Origin: Gonatopus flavifemur
Lineage: Eukaryota > Arthropoda > Insecta > Hymenoptera > Dryinidae
Assembly: GCA_018340375.1 (NCBI GenBank)
Contig: JAFFJZ010000001.1
Span: forward strand, 67,820,001 to 67,884,000
Direction: 5' to 3'
Length of the DNA stretch: 64,000 nt
Under the pieces are notes generated by a model. That model was not told the origin of the DNA. It did not search any database and saw only the letters and a list, made by a program, of their open reading frames with translations. A program made the position numbers and the translations under genes. Within the stretch, counting starts at the first letter, position 1. Every line of letters begins with the position of its first letter. Below, piece after piece: positions 13,741 through 25,551 of the stretch.

Positions 13741-14482
13741 CCCGAAGAGAACATAAAGCTTTAGTGAAAGTTCAGATTAGATCTGTATAAATCGGGCCGG
13801 AGGTTCATGAGAGCTGACTTTTAGATTCACAAACGTTTAACGAAGGTTCTACGAACATTGAAATGTCCGTCTCGGAATACTTTCAGGAAACATAGATGGA
13901 ACGTTCGTTGAAGGTTCATCGAAGGTTTGATGAAGCTTCATGAAAATATCTATACTTATATTAACTTTCATCAATTTATATAAATAATCAATTAATTAAT
14001 GAATATAAATTAATATGAGTATTAGGGGTGTGCGAGTGGTGACTTTTCGAGTCGGGTCGAGCCGAGTACTCGAAATTTATCGAGTACTCGAAAATTTTTC
14101 GAGTATTCGAAAAATATATAATATACGTGAATATGAATTTGATTTATATGTTTCAGTGGATAACGATCCCTTATGTTTTCTAAGAATATTCTACTTCTTA
14201 CAAATTGTGATTTATGATAATTCTAAAAAAATTGTCAAATTACTCGAAGACTTTCGAGTAGTAAAAAATACTCGACTCGAGAATACTCGAAAATTTCGAG
14301 TACTCGCACACGCCTAATAAGTATAGATATTTTTATGAAGCTTCATCAAACCTTCGCTGAACCTTCAACGAACGTTCCATCTATGTTTCCTAAAAGTATT
14401 CCGAGACGGACATTTCAATTCTTCGGTTCGATTTATACAAATCTAATCTGAACGTTTGTTGAAGCTTCATGTTCCCTTCGGG
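13741..14482. mobile_element. Inverted-repeat element, CCCGAAGAGAAC ends
   Basis: The left end CCCGAAGAGAACATAAAGCT mirrors the right end AAGCTTCATGTTCCCTTCGG. The arms also share the stretch around GGAACGTTCGTTGAAGGTTC (13898 and, inverted, about 14368). The loop carries the hAT-type insert 14023-14316. A diverged relative with similar ends may lie at 38729-39045. Confidence 0.75.
14023..14316. mobile_element. hAT-type MITE with 8-bp duplication
   Basis: Terminal repeats TAGGGGTGTGCGAGT and ACTCGCACACGCCTA enclose repeated CGAGTACTCG motifs. The flanking 8-mers ATGAGTAT (left) and ATAAGTAT (right) differ at one base, which fits the 8-bp target duplication of the hAT superfamily. No transposase frame. 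Confidence 0.8.
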
Positions 14483-14498
14483 GAGAAAAGAACATTTT

Positions 14499-14910
14499 AA
14501 GCAAGAAAGATGACTTTATAAAAGTTCTGAAGGTGTAAAAATACTCATGAAGTAATAATGATTAGATTGATAAAGAATTTTTAAATAACAAATTCGATTA
14601 TTATTATAAAGCGGAATATTTCATTCAGAATCTTTTTCTGGAACAGAGTATAACTTGAAAATAAATTACAGTTTATACAAAACATATCTTTATTTACATG
14701 TATGAATTCACAATCTGTACAAATAATTTCGATGTTTTACTTAAACTTCAATTTATTTTTAAATTATACTCTCTTCCAGAAAAATATTCCACTTTATTAT
14801 AATAATAATCGAATTTATGATTATATAAGCATTCCTTACAAATTTAACTATTATTACTTTACGAGTCTTTTTAAACCTTCAAAACTTTTATAAAGTCATC
14901 TTTCTTGCTT
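14499..14910. mobile_element. Hairpin element, AAGCAAGAAAGATGAC ends
   Basis: The arms of about 80 bp or more start AAGCAAGAAAGATGACTTTA and return inverted to 14910. The arms continue through AAAGTTYTGAAGGT and the GTAATAAT region. No coding potential. Confidence 0.8.
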
Positions 14911-15868
14911 ATATTTTCTTTTCTGTAAAACTCTGAATAAATCTTGTGGAAAGTCAGAGACTTCAGGGAAGATAAGACGTTTCAAGAGTTTTACAGAGTT
15001 ACCAAGACTTGTATTAACGTTTTTTTTTTGACATAGTTAGGGATATTAAGACTTTCAGGAAGTCTTATTCAGAGTTCTGAAGACTTGTAAAGAGTTTTTC
15101 AAAGAAGTATTTCATAGATTTTGAAAATAATACATCGCTGATGGCCCGGGATTCAAAATATGATCCATGGCACAATAATAAAACTACTGAAGATAAGTTC
15201 GAATGACTCTGATCCGAATGTTTTCATGAATATTGAGGAAGATATTTTTTTATTCATCTTCATTTATATATGGTTTCAATCTATAATCTATAAATTAATG
15301 GATTTTAACTTTGATGTAACTTTCGAAAGAAGCTCTGAATCGATTTGAAATTTTGCAGGAGTATTTATTTGATCATTAAGAATCGTTTCGCAGATTTCCG
15401 TGAGTTTTTTATTATTTTAAAAATAGGTGTAATACATCCTCGAGAAGAATGTTTGCATTTTCACACACTTTTTCACACATGATATTTGAATAAAGCACGT
15501 GAATGTATTTACAGAATTAAAAAATTGTTCAATGGTCAGGAAAATGTTGGAAATTTTATCAGACTTTGTTTGAAGCGCAATTTCGTTCTTATTTATCTGA
15601 AGAAAAAAAATTCAAAAAGTCTGTACAAAATGTTGCAAATGTATTAGATTTTTCATCAAAATTTCAAAGTTTCTCAGAGTTTTTGGCGAGAAAATGTGAT
15701 GTTTTTCACACGGAAAGAATAATGAAGCTGCAGCAGCCAAATGCGGCCAGCACGGACACCGACAGTCATTAAGAAATTAGCTCCTGCAACTAAATTCTAG
15801 CTGCTACAGTGTATGAATTAGCTGGAAATGTAAAGTTTTTTGCTGCCATAACTAAAATTCAGCTTCAG

Positions 15869-16121
15869 CCCAGACAAGCAAAAATTTGTCATTGTCTAAA
15901 AGATTTCCACAGGATATCTTGAAGATGTCTTATGCAACAGTTTTCACTGTCTTTAAAATATCTTCAGTGAGTAATCCAAAAGACTTCTAAAAGAGATCTG
16001 AAGACATCTTTTAGATTTTTTAACAGAAGATATCTTGAAGACAGTGAAAATTGTTGCGTAAGACATCTTTAAGACGTCCAGTGGAAATCTTTGAGACAAT
16101 TAAAAATTTGTGCCGTCTGGG
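15869..16121. mobile_element. Family B MITE, copy 1 (GACATCTTTTAG type)
   Basis: The ends CCCAGAC and GTCTGGG enclose long inverted arms full of AAGACATCTT, GATATCTTGAAG and TGTCTAAAAGA motifs. Larger relatives with the same motifs are at 56709-58013 and about 58129-58424. Confidence 0.8.
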
Positions 16122-16190
16122 TGAATCCCAGAATTGTTGGAGCCTGGAACTGAATTATTTTTTCCGTGCAGAGCAGGGCCGTGGAGAGAA

Positions 16191-16390
16191 AATCCGGGCC
16201 CGGGGGGAAGCAACTGACGGGCCCCAATTTTCTTGAAATTGGGTTGAAAAAGGGTTGAAAAACTTTATTCTCACAAAGGAATAATACCAAGTTCCTTGAC
16301 TTCAAAATCAAAAATATATACCTCATCATATATCTTTCGTTTCATTTGAGTTGGAAAAAGTACTTGGGAAAAATCCGGGCCCGGGGGGAA
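16191..16390. repeat. Pair of GC-rich direct repeats
   Basis: AATCCGGGCCCGGGGGGAA occurs at 16191-16209 and again at 16372-16390, unusual base composition in this AT-rich window. The flanking sequence is not clearly repeated. A stretch at 16430-16475 matches 13430-13470 in inverted orientation, so this is patchwork repeat DNA. Confidence 0.6.
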
Positions 16391-16747
16391 ATACCCTGGC
16401 AGTCCCCCCCTTTCGTCAGGCCTGATGCAGAGATTATTCATGGTTATTCCAGCGAATTATTTCCATACGGGAAGAGTGCAGGAAAATCACTTGTCGAGTC
16501 AATTCAAAGAATATAAAAAGTTTGGAACCGTAAAGTTTTTCCTTACTTCGATGGACATTTTTCTCACGCTTGGTCAATGTTATTTTTTTTCATCAGGGTG
16601 GGCGATCACGTGGATACGCAAAACATCGTTCACTTTTGGGACAATCGGTTTTCACTGCAAATCAGCAAAATTTCGGTGAAATTTTACACCTTTAAAAATT
16701 GAAATTTGTTGACGTTTAAGGATTTTTATTGAAATATTGCTGGGCCA

Positions 16748-17205
16748 CACTGAGCAAAAGGGTTCAGTTGAATATTAGACAGCTATGAAATTTATCCACT
16801 CTGAATAAACATTTAGTTGAAGCGAATAAATTTTATTTGCCATAGCTAAATTTTTAATTCACATTGAATAAACTGTTTGATCCATATACCCAGATAGAAA
16901 AATGTCTCAATAATGCCATCATAATGGTGACATGCACGCCAAGAAATGTTTGCATCATGGTACCAAGGTGTTTCCGCATAAAGCATCGTTATTGGTAGCA
17001 AAACGAGGTGATGGTACCATAATGAAGACATAATGTTTACATTTTATGCATCATTGCAATCTGAGCGAAGTTTATGATAGTATGTTTACGGCACATTATG
17101 TTACAAAATATTTAGGGCATGGTTTTCTATCTGGGTATTTTAGACAACTAGACTTTTATTTACTCCAACTAAAATTTAGCTGGACAACTAAACTTTCTTT
17201 CAGTG
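16748..17205. mobile_element. Family A MITE, copy 2, split by a second MITE
   Basis: CACTGAGCAAAAG at the left and CTTTCTTTCAGTG at the right frame the same ACTAAATTTAG-rich interior as the copies at 11.98 and 55.35 kb. It is interrupted at 16887-17137 by an unrelated element. Confidence 0.8.
16887..17137. mobile_element. MITE nested in family A, CCCAGATAGAAAA ends
   Basis: TACCCAGATAGAAAA and its inverse TTTTCTATCTGGGTA bound a 251-bp insert with TA at both edges, consistent with a TA target duplication. The interior holds imperfectly inverted ATGGTACCA and CATTATG motifs. Confidence 0.8.
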
Positions 17206-18152
17206 CAAAAGGGAACAAATATTTTCGATTACAAGCGAAAAAGTTTTTCAAATTATTTATATAAATTATATATAATTTTGAACATTTTTTCCACTCGAAA
17301 AACGACCTGTGTTCTTTATTCACTGTTTTACAACTAATTAAAAAAAAAACAAGAAAGGAAGAAGAAGAAGGAGAAGAAAAAGAAATAAGTATAAATAATA
17401 ATCATGATAATAAAATACTTGGACACTGTATCTTCTCAAAGTTCAAACATTTCATAATTCTTTTTATCTCCTCCTCTCTATGAACAGGAATAATTACTAT
17501 ATTCCATGTAGTAGTGTACAAACGACAATTGGCTTACTATGAAACGTGGCATTTTTAGTGCGCCACGACAAATCGTGTAGTACCACGTAGAGATAGAACT
17601 GTACACGAAACCATTATCCGAATGGTAGTTGCGAGAACCAATAATTTAACGAATCCAAACAAAAAAGGAAATGTGGCAAAAGAAGTGGATTCACCGCATC
17701 ACAAATGATCACTGAAATCATGAAAATTCCAAGTGACTCGTTAATCAGTATTCATTAATTTTATACAGTGCTTTTATAACACTAATATACTTCATTCCAT
17801 ACTGTTTTTACGTGCGCGTGTATATATATATGAATATATATATAGATATTCATATATGCATATATAGTGTATATTGACCCCATTCAACATCTGTTGGAAA
17901 TTCTGTTTACAGTGGAAAGAATTTTTTGACAGATGTAACGTACTTGTGTGCACTTATCCATTGACAGCGATGTTCCTCCGATTTGTTTAGTGGATTACGA
18001 GATTTGAGTGAATGATTTTTTTCATTGCTTATGTCTAAAAGCACGTAAGCTAACCATCCGATGAAGTTAATTGGCTGTGGATCAAATGCGATACCGCACG
18101 TCAACGTTGCATCCAAGTTTTTAGATCGGATGAGTCAAATTTCCCCCTCAAA
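17206..18152. other. Ero1 upstream region
   Basis: No recognised gene. TA-rich simple sequence lies near 17820-17875. It must include the Ero1 promoter and 5' UTR, but no core promoter element stands out. A minus-strand open frame (17907-18116) has no ATG start. Confidence 0.4.
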
Positions 18153-20667
18153 ATGAAAACGAAAATTCATTGTTGTTTACCCCGATCTCTACTTCTGTTG
18201 ATCACATTTTGTTCTTCTATAGTGTGTGGCAATTACTTTGGTACATATTCCAACAATGGAGATCAGTGTTTTTGCAAGGTACTAATTGTTTTCATAAATG
18301 TCAAAACATAACCTACAGAATCATATTGCATAGTCTGTTAATAACGTTTTTATGATCGTTATTATTTAAGAAAAATATATATCCCTATAACGATACAAAA
18401 AAGATTCCACAGTTTTTATAGCGTTAGAAATTTCATAGGGTTATCATATTCTTCTTTATCCATTGTTTACGTTATATCATTCTGATTCTCATTTAATCGT
18501 ACAATGTTACTTTTGTTTTCTCTCATAACAGTTGAAAGGTTCCATCGATGACTGCGACTGTAATGTCGATACCGTGGATTATTTTAATAACATGAGAATC
18601 TATCCGAGGTTACAGAGCATCCTAGTCAGACCCTACTTCAGATTTTATAAAATCAATCTAAAACAAGAATGTCCATTTTGGATCGACAACAGTAAATGCG
18701 CCATACGATATTGTCACGTTCAACCTTGTCACGACGTAAGTATGAGACATTGTAAAATCCAGTGTAATGATGTGTAACCTCGCTAAGAATCGCTTTTGTT
18801 CATTCTTGACTTTTTTAGGACGACATACCGGATGGGTTGAAAGGAGAATTCTTAAGAGATATACACTTTTATGAAAATCCAGTCGATAAATATAAGAGCA
18901 ACTCTGAAAATACAGGCTGTGATCAAACAGTTAAAGATTATAATATGGAATTAGGTTATTTAAATACTACAATAAGGTACGTTTGTACTTCACGACTTTG
19001 ATTATATTCCTTCAGCAGCTTGAAATGGTTTATCGAAGTACATAGTTGTGAAACAAAGATTAAATACTCTGGCATTACTTTGAGGACTTGATATTTCTAT
19101 GTAATTATACTATATCAATCTGAGAGGTTCAAAACCCTTCGCATCGATCGTAGAATTCAAGATAAGTGTTGAGATTTTAACTCTAGAGTGTTACTCTACT
19201 TGGAGTTTTTTGTTTTTCAAATTATTCAGCCTACACGTGCCAGCATAGGCCTCTAAACGAAAATCACTCAATTTTATAGAAATCAAATCACTCAAAATTA
19301 GAGAAAATGAAATAAGATTTCTTGTCTTTTGAGAGAAGAACAAAGTACACGACGTTGATTAGAATTTTTATAGAACTTCTTTAGCTTCATTTCAAGTTCA
19401 ACGAACGTATCATTCAGCTTTAAAAACTTGTAATTACTTTGAAATTGCAGTTCAGAAAACTATAAGGATTTTGAAAGATGGCAACAATATGACGACGCCC
19501 AAGATAATTTTTGTGTCCAAGAATCGAGTCCTGGAGAATACGTAGATCTACTTTTGAATCCCGAGAGATATACGGGATATAAGGGACCTAGCGCACATAG
19601 AATATGGCGCAGTATTTACATGGAAAACTGTTTCAGGTATAGCAATCATTTAGCTTATTTCAAAAGATTAATTATTCACCTCGATATTTCTAAATTTCAT
19701 ATCTGTTTCAGACCGGAGAACTCACCTCACGATTTTATTAGATCTTCCACAATTTATGGTAAGCGCGTACGATGGATAAAATGAATTTTCCACCTTCTCG
19801 TTGAATTACTTTGATTATTTATGTAATAAATTAGGAATGTGTTTGGAGAAGCGAGTTTTCTACCGTGTTATTTCCGGATTACATGCCAGTATAAACATCC
19901 ACTTGTGCGCCAAATATTTGTTATCCTCGCCGGATAGTTTGGAGGTTGTGCCTGGTGGTCATTGGGGTCCAAATTTACAAGAATTACAACGAAGATTTTC
20001 AGACGAGTCAACCGGAGGCGAAGGTTCAAGTTGGATTAAAAATTTATATTTCACGTACTTACTGGAATTGAGAGCTCTCGCTAAAGCAGCTCCCTATTTG
20101 GGAAGAGAAGAATATTATACTGGTAATAAAGTCGATGACGAAGATACGAGACTGGCGATGTCGGATATTCTTAACGTCGTGAGGTAAAATAACGAACATG
20201 AATTGATTATCGATCGTTGACGATACAAATCCGCGTTTTATGAATTTTTAGATCATTCAAGGATCACTTCAACGAATCCATCATGTTCACCGGCGGTACT
20301 CAAGCCAAAGTCCTCAAAGAAGAATTCAGACAACATTTTAGAAATATTTCGCGCATAATGGATTGCGTGGGATGCGACAAATGTAAATTATGGGGAAAAT
20401 TGCAAATCCACGGCTTGGGAACTGCGTTGAAAATTCTCTTTTCCGGTAAATTCGATTCTTGGGAACCAACGCTCGTTCATACGAATAGAAAAAAGTTTTT
20501 CTTAGAGAGAAGTGAAATCGTTGCCCTCGTCAATAGTTTTGGAAGGTGAGAAGCGAATATATTTGAATTTTCTTCCACGTTGGTTTGCGTGTATAACTTT
20601 GATCGTTGATTTCAGATTGTCGGAAAGCATCTTCGAATTGGACAGATTTCGACAGATGATGAGGTAG
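18153..20667 (+). CDS. Ero1L: ERO1, endoplasmic reticulum oxidoreductin
   Basis: FAD-dependent ER oxidase that re-oxidises protein disulfide isomerase and passes electrons to oxygen. Eight coding exons: 18153-18278, 18532-18735, 18819-18976, 19451-19636, 19712-19758, 19835-20183, 20252-20545 and 20616-20667. All have GT-AG introns and consistent phases; 471 residues, the usual family length. The N-terminus is a signal peptide (a Leu/Ile-rich run, then [10 protein letters not shown]). Family marks: the shuttle-cysteine region [31 protein letters not shown]-site residues in [11 protein letters not shown] and [15 protein letters not shown]; and the catalytic C-x2-C-x2-C motif in [12 protein letters not shown] near the C-terminus. 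All cysteines expected for activity appear present. It is convergent with INTS12. Confidence 0.96.
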
Positions 20668-23415
20668 CACTCGCACGATTTAGTTTAGTCGATTCTTTCG
20701 ATAAATAAGAAGAATCACACCCAATACATCACATAGGATTATAATTTCCCATTTTTTCCAAGTGAGGTATGTTTTTCATTGATCGAAATGTAATTTATTT
20801 TCCATGATATTTATATGGACTGTGCTCTCCGAAATGAAATCGCAATTACCTACCTTGACTTGAAAAAACCACGGTTATGTTGAGACGAACGCAATATAGA
20901 ATACATGAATCATGATCTTCTTTGTTTCATTTTTATTAATTATATCGACATTCGTTGATCGACAGAAAATCAAATGGAAAACGAATGAGAAAACTTCCAT
21001 TTTTCAAGACTGTTTTCTAAGATGCGTTATTGCGATTTCAAGAATAAGAAAAAAAAAACAGAAACTTGATTCTATCTGTGATATTCTACTCTGCAATGAT
21101 TATTTCTATATAATGTAAATGCATAATGAGTTAATATTCGACAGATTTTTATTTGGATTATTAAACATATGTTTATATATACATATATATATATATATAT
21201 GTGTGTATCTTAGAATTACAATTTTGTTGACGAATATTGACTAGATTTTGGAATTTTGTTTTCATTTTATTTAGTTGAAATTTTATTGGATGGAGTAATG
21301 AAATTGAGAATTTTATCCAGAATGCGTCATCGTTCGTAGAACATGCGAGATTATGTAATTCATAGTGTGTGGGATATACAAAAAAAATGCGTATGTCAAT
21401 ATTTATACAATTCAACGATGTTTACAACTTCGTGTGGATCTTATTTTATGCAACTAGCAATGGCAACTATGCGATACTTGTTTGCAGAGCATAAACATAA
21501 CTACTTTATGCAGAATTGAAAGGATACCAGTGTCGAAATTCATTGATTTTTATTTATAATCATCCAACGATGGTGGGAATTGAATAGATTTTATAGTATC
21601 GGGAAAATGAAACGAAATTCAAATAAAGTATATTGAGTGAACAGATTCCTAACACCGTTGCCCCTTTGATTTGGATAAAAAATCTGTATTTGGAGAGTGT
21701 ATTACGAGATTTTCACAAAGGACTTGAAAGACATTTTTCTAATGCTTTTACATCAAAAACAATTGAGCGGTGATGAGAAGTGGATCATGTTACTTTGATC
21801 TGAAAGATAGTCCCTGTCAACCATCTTCTTTTCTCGCTGGATTCAGTTATGAGAAGACACGAGTAGTATAAAGAGAACTCATTATTATAAATTCTGCAGA
21901 ATTCTTTTTGAACTTCGTGCTGTTTGGGTTGTAACTAACCTCTTTAGGATAGAAGATGTACCCTAAAAACTGAATTTACCACTTTATTCTCATCTACCCC
22001 ACTTCCTTTGCGTCAACAAACATGATCTGCCCTCTCTGATTTCGAATCCTGGGGGTCCTAAATGACACTAAATGTGACTAAATGTATTAATATTTTGCCT
22101 CGAAGAAGCGAAAGTACGATGATGTTTCACAAAAATTCATCTCATTCGAAACTCCATTTGTTTCGAATTTTGTGAAATTTTGCATTGCTAATCCTGGTGT
22201 TGTCTACAACCTAATCCCTAAATTTCACGCAATTTAAAAACAAAAAACACATAGGAGAATGTGTTTGAAACATTTGTTCGAAAAACACAATGTGAGATAT
22301 AAAACTATTTTTTCAATTAGAGAATTTGATTGAACAATTTTTGATTAGAATGAAACAACAAGGTTTTATTAAAAAAGTGTGTTGCGAGACGTTTGCTTTT
22401 CTATTTTCTGTTTTAATTTGAATCATATTTGATTCTCTCGATTGTCACAAATAATGTTTTGAATACAGTATAATGCAATACTACGAATCATACATTATAC
22501 GCTACACGTGTTTTGAAACTTATATTATCTAACAAATATGTTTTATTAATTCCATAGGATTGAAGTTATGAAAATTAATTCTGCTGTTTTGTTAAGTACT
22601 GTGTTGTACTGATATGTGATGTAATGGCATCAGTAGTTGATCCTATACCAATCACCAACTATTTCCAATTCAAATTTCTTCCAATATCGATACTATTTTC
22701 TAAACAGCAAGTATAGAATAGTATTCGAGGGTAAATCAGAAACTCAAATCTTTCGTTGAGATTCGCCTTTGGAAAGGGTGAAAATCCGTATAGTTGAGAA
22801 CAATTAAAACGCGGTTTTTCAACCCTTCATCGAACGATTTCTATAGTTTCCTTTTACCAGGAAGTAATCTTTGTCATCTCATGTTATAATAAATACATTC
22901 AAAGAAGAAAAAAGAGTAAGTTGATGTTCATATTATCGACTATCAAATGAAATTCAAATAACACAAAGATTTCCATTAAAAACAATGTTGTTATAAATAT
23001 GTAAATAATCGTTTTAAGTTAATTTCGCGTAAGTACAACACCTTAGGTGTTATAATAACTAACATTCGTTAGTCGAAGTGTCAACTATTGGTGCTTTTAC
23101 CTTATATCAAAAATACCAGTTTAATTTAAGTATACTACTTTAACTTAAAAAATGATAGACATGGGAAATGAAGGGCTTCAACATAAGCACAATATTTCAT
23201 GTCTTCTAAATATTTATTCCAATTTATTTTTATAATTTAATCGATATTTATTCTATCCTAAATTATCGATCTAAATAAAGTCAGAATAAGTAAAAGCTAT
23301 ATACATTTATATAATTTATTAGACTTTGTAAGGATTGTTTTTATAATGGAGCAGAATTTGTAATAAATAATACAAAAATTCGTGACATTTTTCAATGGAA
23401 AATCGTCTCCCTCTT
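20668..23415. other. Ero1/INTS12 convergent intergenic region
   Basis: Holds the two 3' UTRs, with AT-rich filler and a TA run near 21175-21200. Short open frames (for example 20912-21118) have no recognisable content. No inverted-repeat element was seen. Confidence 0.5.
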
Positions 23416-25551
23416 TCAATCTGTACTCGATTTGCTTTTATACGCTTTGTCTTGAGAAGATTTTGAAGAAGATAAAGAAGATGAACTGCTCGAAGAATGC
23501 TTACTACTCGCACTACCACTGGAATTACGTTTCTCCTGTTTCGCCTTTTTCATCATATCTTTCAATCTTCTGTCAGCACTAATTATGTGGATATTTGGCG
23601 TCACTTTGGGTCCACTGCCTGAATAACAACAATCAAATGTAAATATAAATTAATTTCGAATTCTTCAATTTCTTTTTTGGGATAATTCAAGGAGAAAAAA
23701 GGAAAGCTGTGAGAATTTTTTTTTTGAGATTGGAGAATTCATGCGTTGGAACAACAACCGACAAACAATTTTCAAGACTCCTGTACGGAGCGCAGCTTCG
23801 TATAAGCGATTTCAATCATCGTTTAGAGAAAATGAGCTTTAAATATCGTGATTATGGTGATGATTATGAATTATTCGATTCTATTCTTTGATAAAAAATC
23901 ACTCACTCGAAGAAATTTTCTTTTGTTCTTTGGATTTTCCCTCTGCCACGGGCTTAGGAGAACTTCTTTCTTTAACCTGAAACAAATAATATACAGATAA
24001 TATAATAGTTTCAGAATGTTCTGATTGTTAAGATTTATAAAATGGTAATCCTCGTATCCTCTTAAATTTAGTTTACAAAACAATACATCTATATTCTGAA
24101 AAAAAAAACTGAAGAAGTGTATGTAATTCAACTATGCTTTTATTTTCCAAAGTTTTCGTAATTATTGTAAGAAGATTGTTTTTTTAATAGTGAAGATATC
24201 GGGCATTGACTGCAACGTAAATGGAACTCACTTGGGTCTTGGAACAATTCGAACAATACCACATTTGTCTTGGAACGTCTATCTGTGAGTCCAAGATATG
24301 CGGTACATGACACTCTTGATGATACAGAGCGTGGCATTCAACGCATTCTACTAGTCTGTTCCTGGCTCCGACGTCCATTCCCTTGCAAACGACACAAGTC
24401 AAGTCATCTTCTAGTATTTCCAACGCTAAGGTGTCATCGGATTGTAAAATATCCGGAGGCGTATCGCGTGCTGGTATATTAACCGGAGAACTATTTTTAC
24501 TCGATTTGCTCGAATGTTTCGACGAGGAAGCGGAACTTTTACTCTTCTTACTGCTACCGCTGCTGCTGTGATCGCTCAGTACAGTTTCTTCTATCATGTA
24601 CTGTAAAAGATTGAAAACATGAAGAATTATTAATTTATGTATTTTCAATTGCATGCTAAAACCAACTCTCAGGTGAGGAATTCATAAAGGTGTCGTTCTT
24701 GAGAAGAAAAATCACAAGACATCCTCAGTCCCTGATTATTCAATCACAGATAAATCTTCTTGCACTGTAATCTGAGCGATTTAAGACAATGTGTCAAGAT
24801 CATGTTGATTCACCATACCTTTTATATTAATAATTTTCGTTTCAAGAAGTTGAAGTAAAAGTAGAATTAAAGGTCCTCGAACCGCGAAACTTTGCTACGT
24901 CCTTTGCAAACAATTAAATAATGCATGAAAATTTTTAATATGCAGTAATAAAGCACATCGCCAAGATTGAATTCTGGATATCAAATTAAAATTACAAATA
25001 ATTTTTGTAACTTATTTTCTTACGTTTAGGAATTACTTTGAGCATTAAATTTACAATTGGAGCGCAATCTTAGTAGCGCACTTAATCACTGTATATTAGA
25101 AATTTGCAATCATTGCTTTTGATACTCCAGGGTCGTTGATTTGAGGGTGACTCAAACCATTTGGTTGATATATTTAATTCAATCTTGAAGAGAATACCAC
25201 TTTTCAAGTTCTGCACTAGATTTGCAAGAATCAGCGACAAAAGAAACTCGGATAACACACAAGAATTACTGATGAATTATGAAAAAAACTTTTCCTGAAT
25301 TGTTAAAAAATCCTACAGTTCTAAAAGAGTTTAGGAAAAGTTATTTTTTCGAAAATATGTAATTTGTTAAAATACTCAAGAAGTATAAACACCTTTTTAT
25401 GTAAGACGTTGGAGAGCATTTTTGATGGTCCATATTTTAATTTAATAGCTTCATCCAGCAACACTCGTAGTTGTTCAGCTGAATCTTTATTCGGAGAATG
25501 TAATAATCTTAATCCTTGTGTGAATTGGGGATCCAATTCCAATTGAGTCAT
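23416..25551 (-). CDS. IntS12: Integrator complex subunit 12 (PHD finger)
   Basis: Subunit of the nuclear Integrator complex, which cleaves snRNA and other nascent transcripts. Four exons in transcript order: 25551-25393, 24600-24232, 23976-23907 and 23618-23416; phases agree and the protein has 266 residues. The N-terminal 53 residues (LELDPQF..LLHSPNKDSAEQL..LLDEA) match the conserved microdomain that binds INTS1. A Ser/Lys-rich linker follows, then a C4HC3 PHD finger (CVVCKGMD..ECVECHALYHQECH..WYCSNC) and a Ser/Lys-rich tail ending in SKSSTD. The exon 1 donor, GTGTTT, is weak but the only site that keeps the frame. It is shorter than the vertebrate protein, mainly in the low-complexity tail. 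Confidence 0.93.

Larger units (their letters stand above)
13634..15113. mobile_element. Outer inverted-repeat element holding three nested hairpins
   Basis: The outer arms (13634-13708, and about 15025-15113 inverted) share AAACTCTTTAMAAGTCTTC and ACTCTGAATAAG. Inside lie a 742-bp element (13741-14482), a hAT-type element within that (14023-14316), and a separate hairpin (14499-14910). The order of insertion is inferred from which arm is interrupted. Confidence 0.6.

Noticed and set aside
17907..18116. Minus-strand open frame just upstream of Ero1 with a plausible hydrophobic stretch
   Set aside because: No ATG in frame (it opens at TTG after an upstream stop), no clear splice site and no recognised family.
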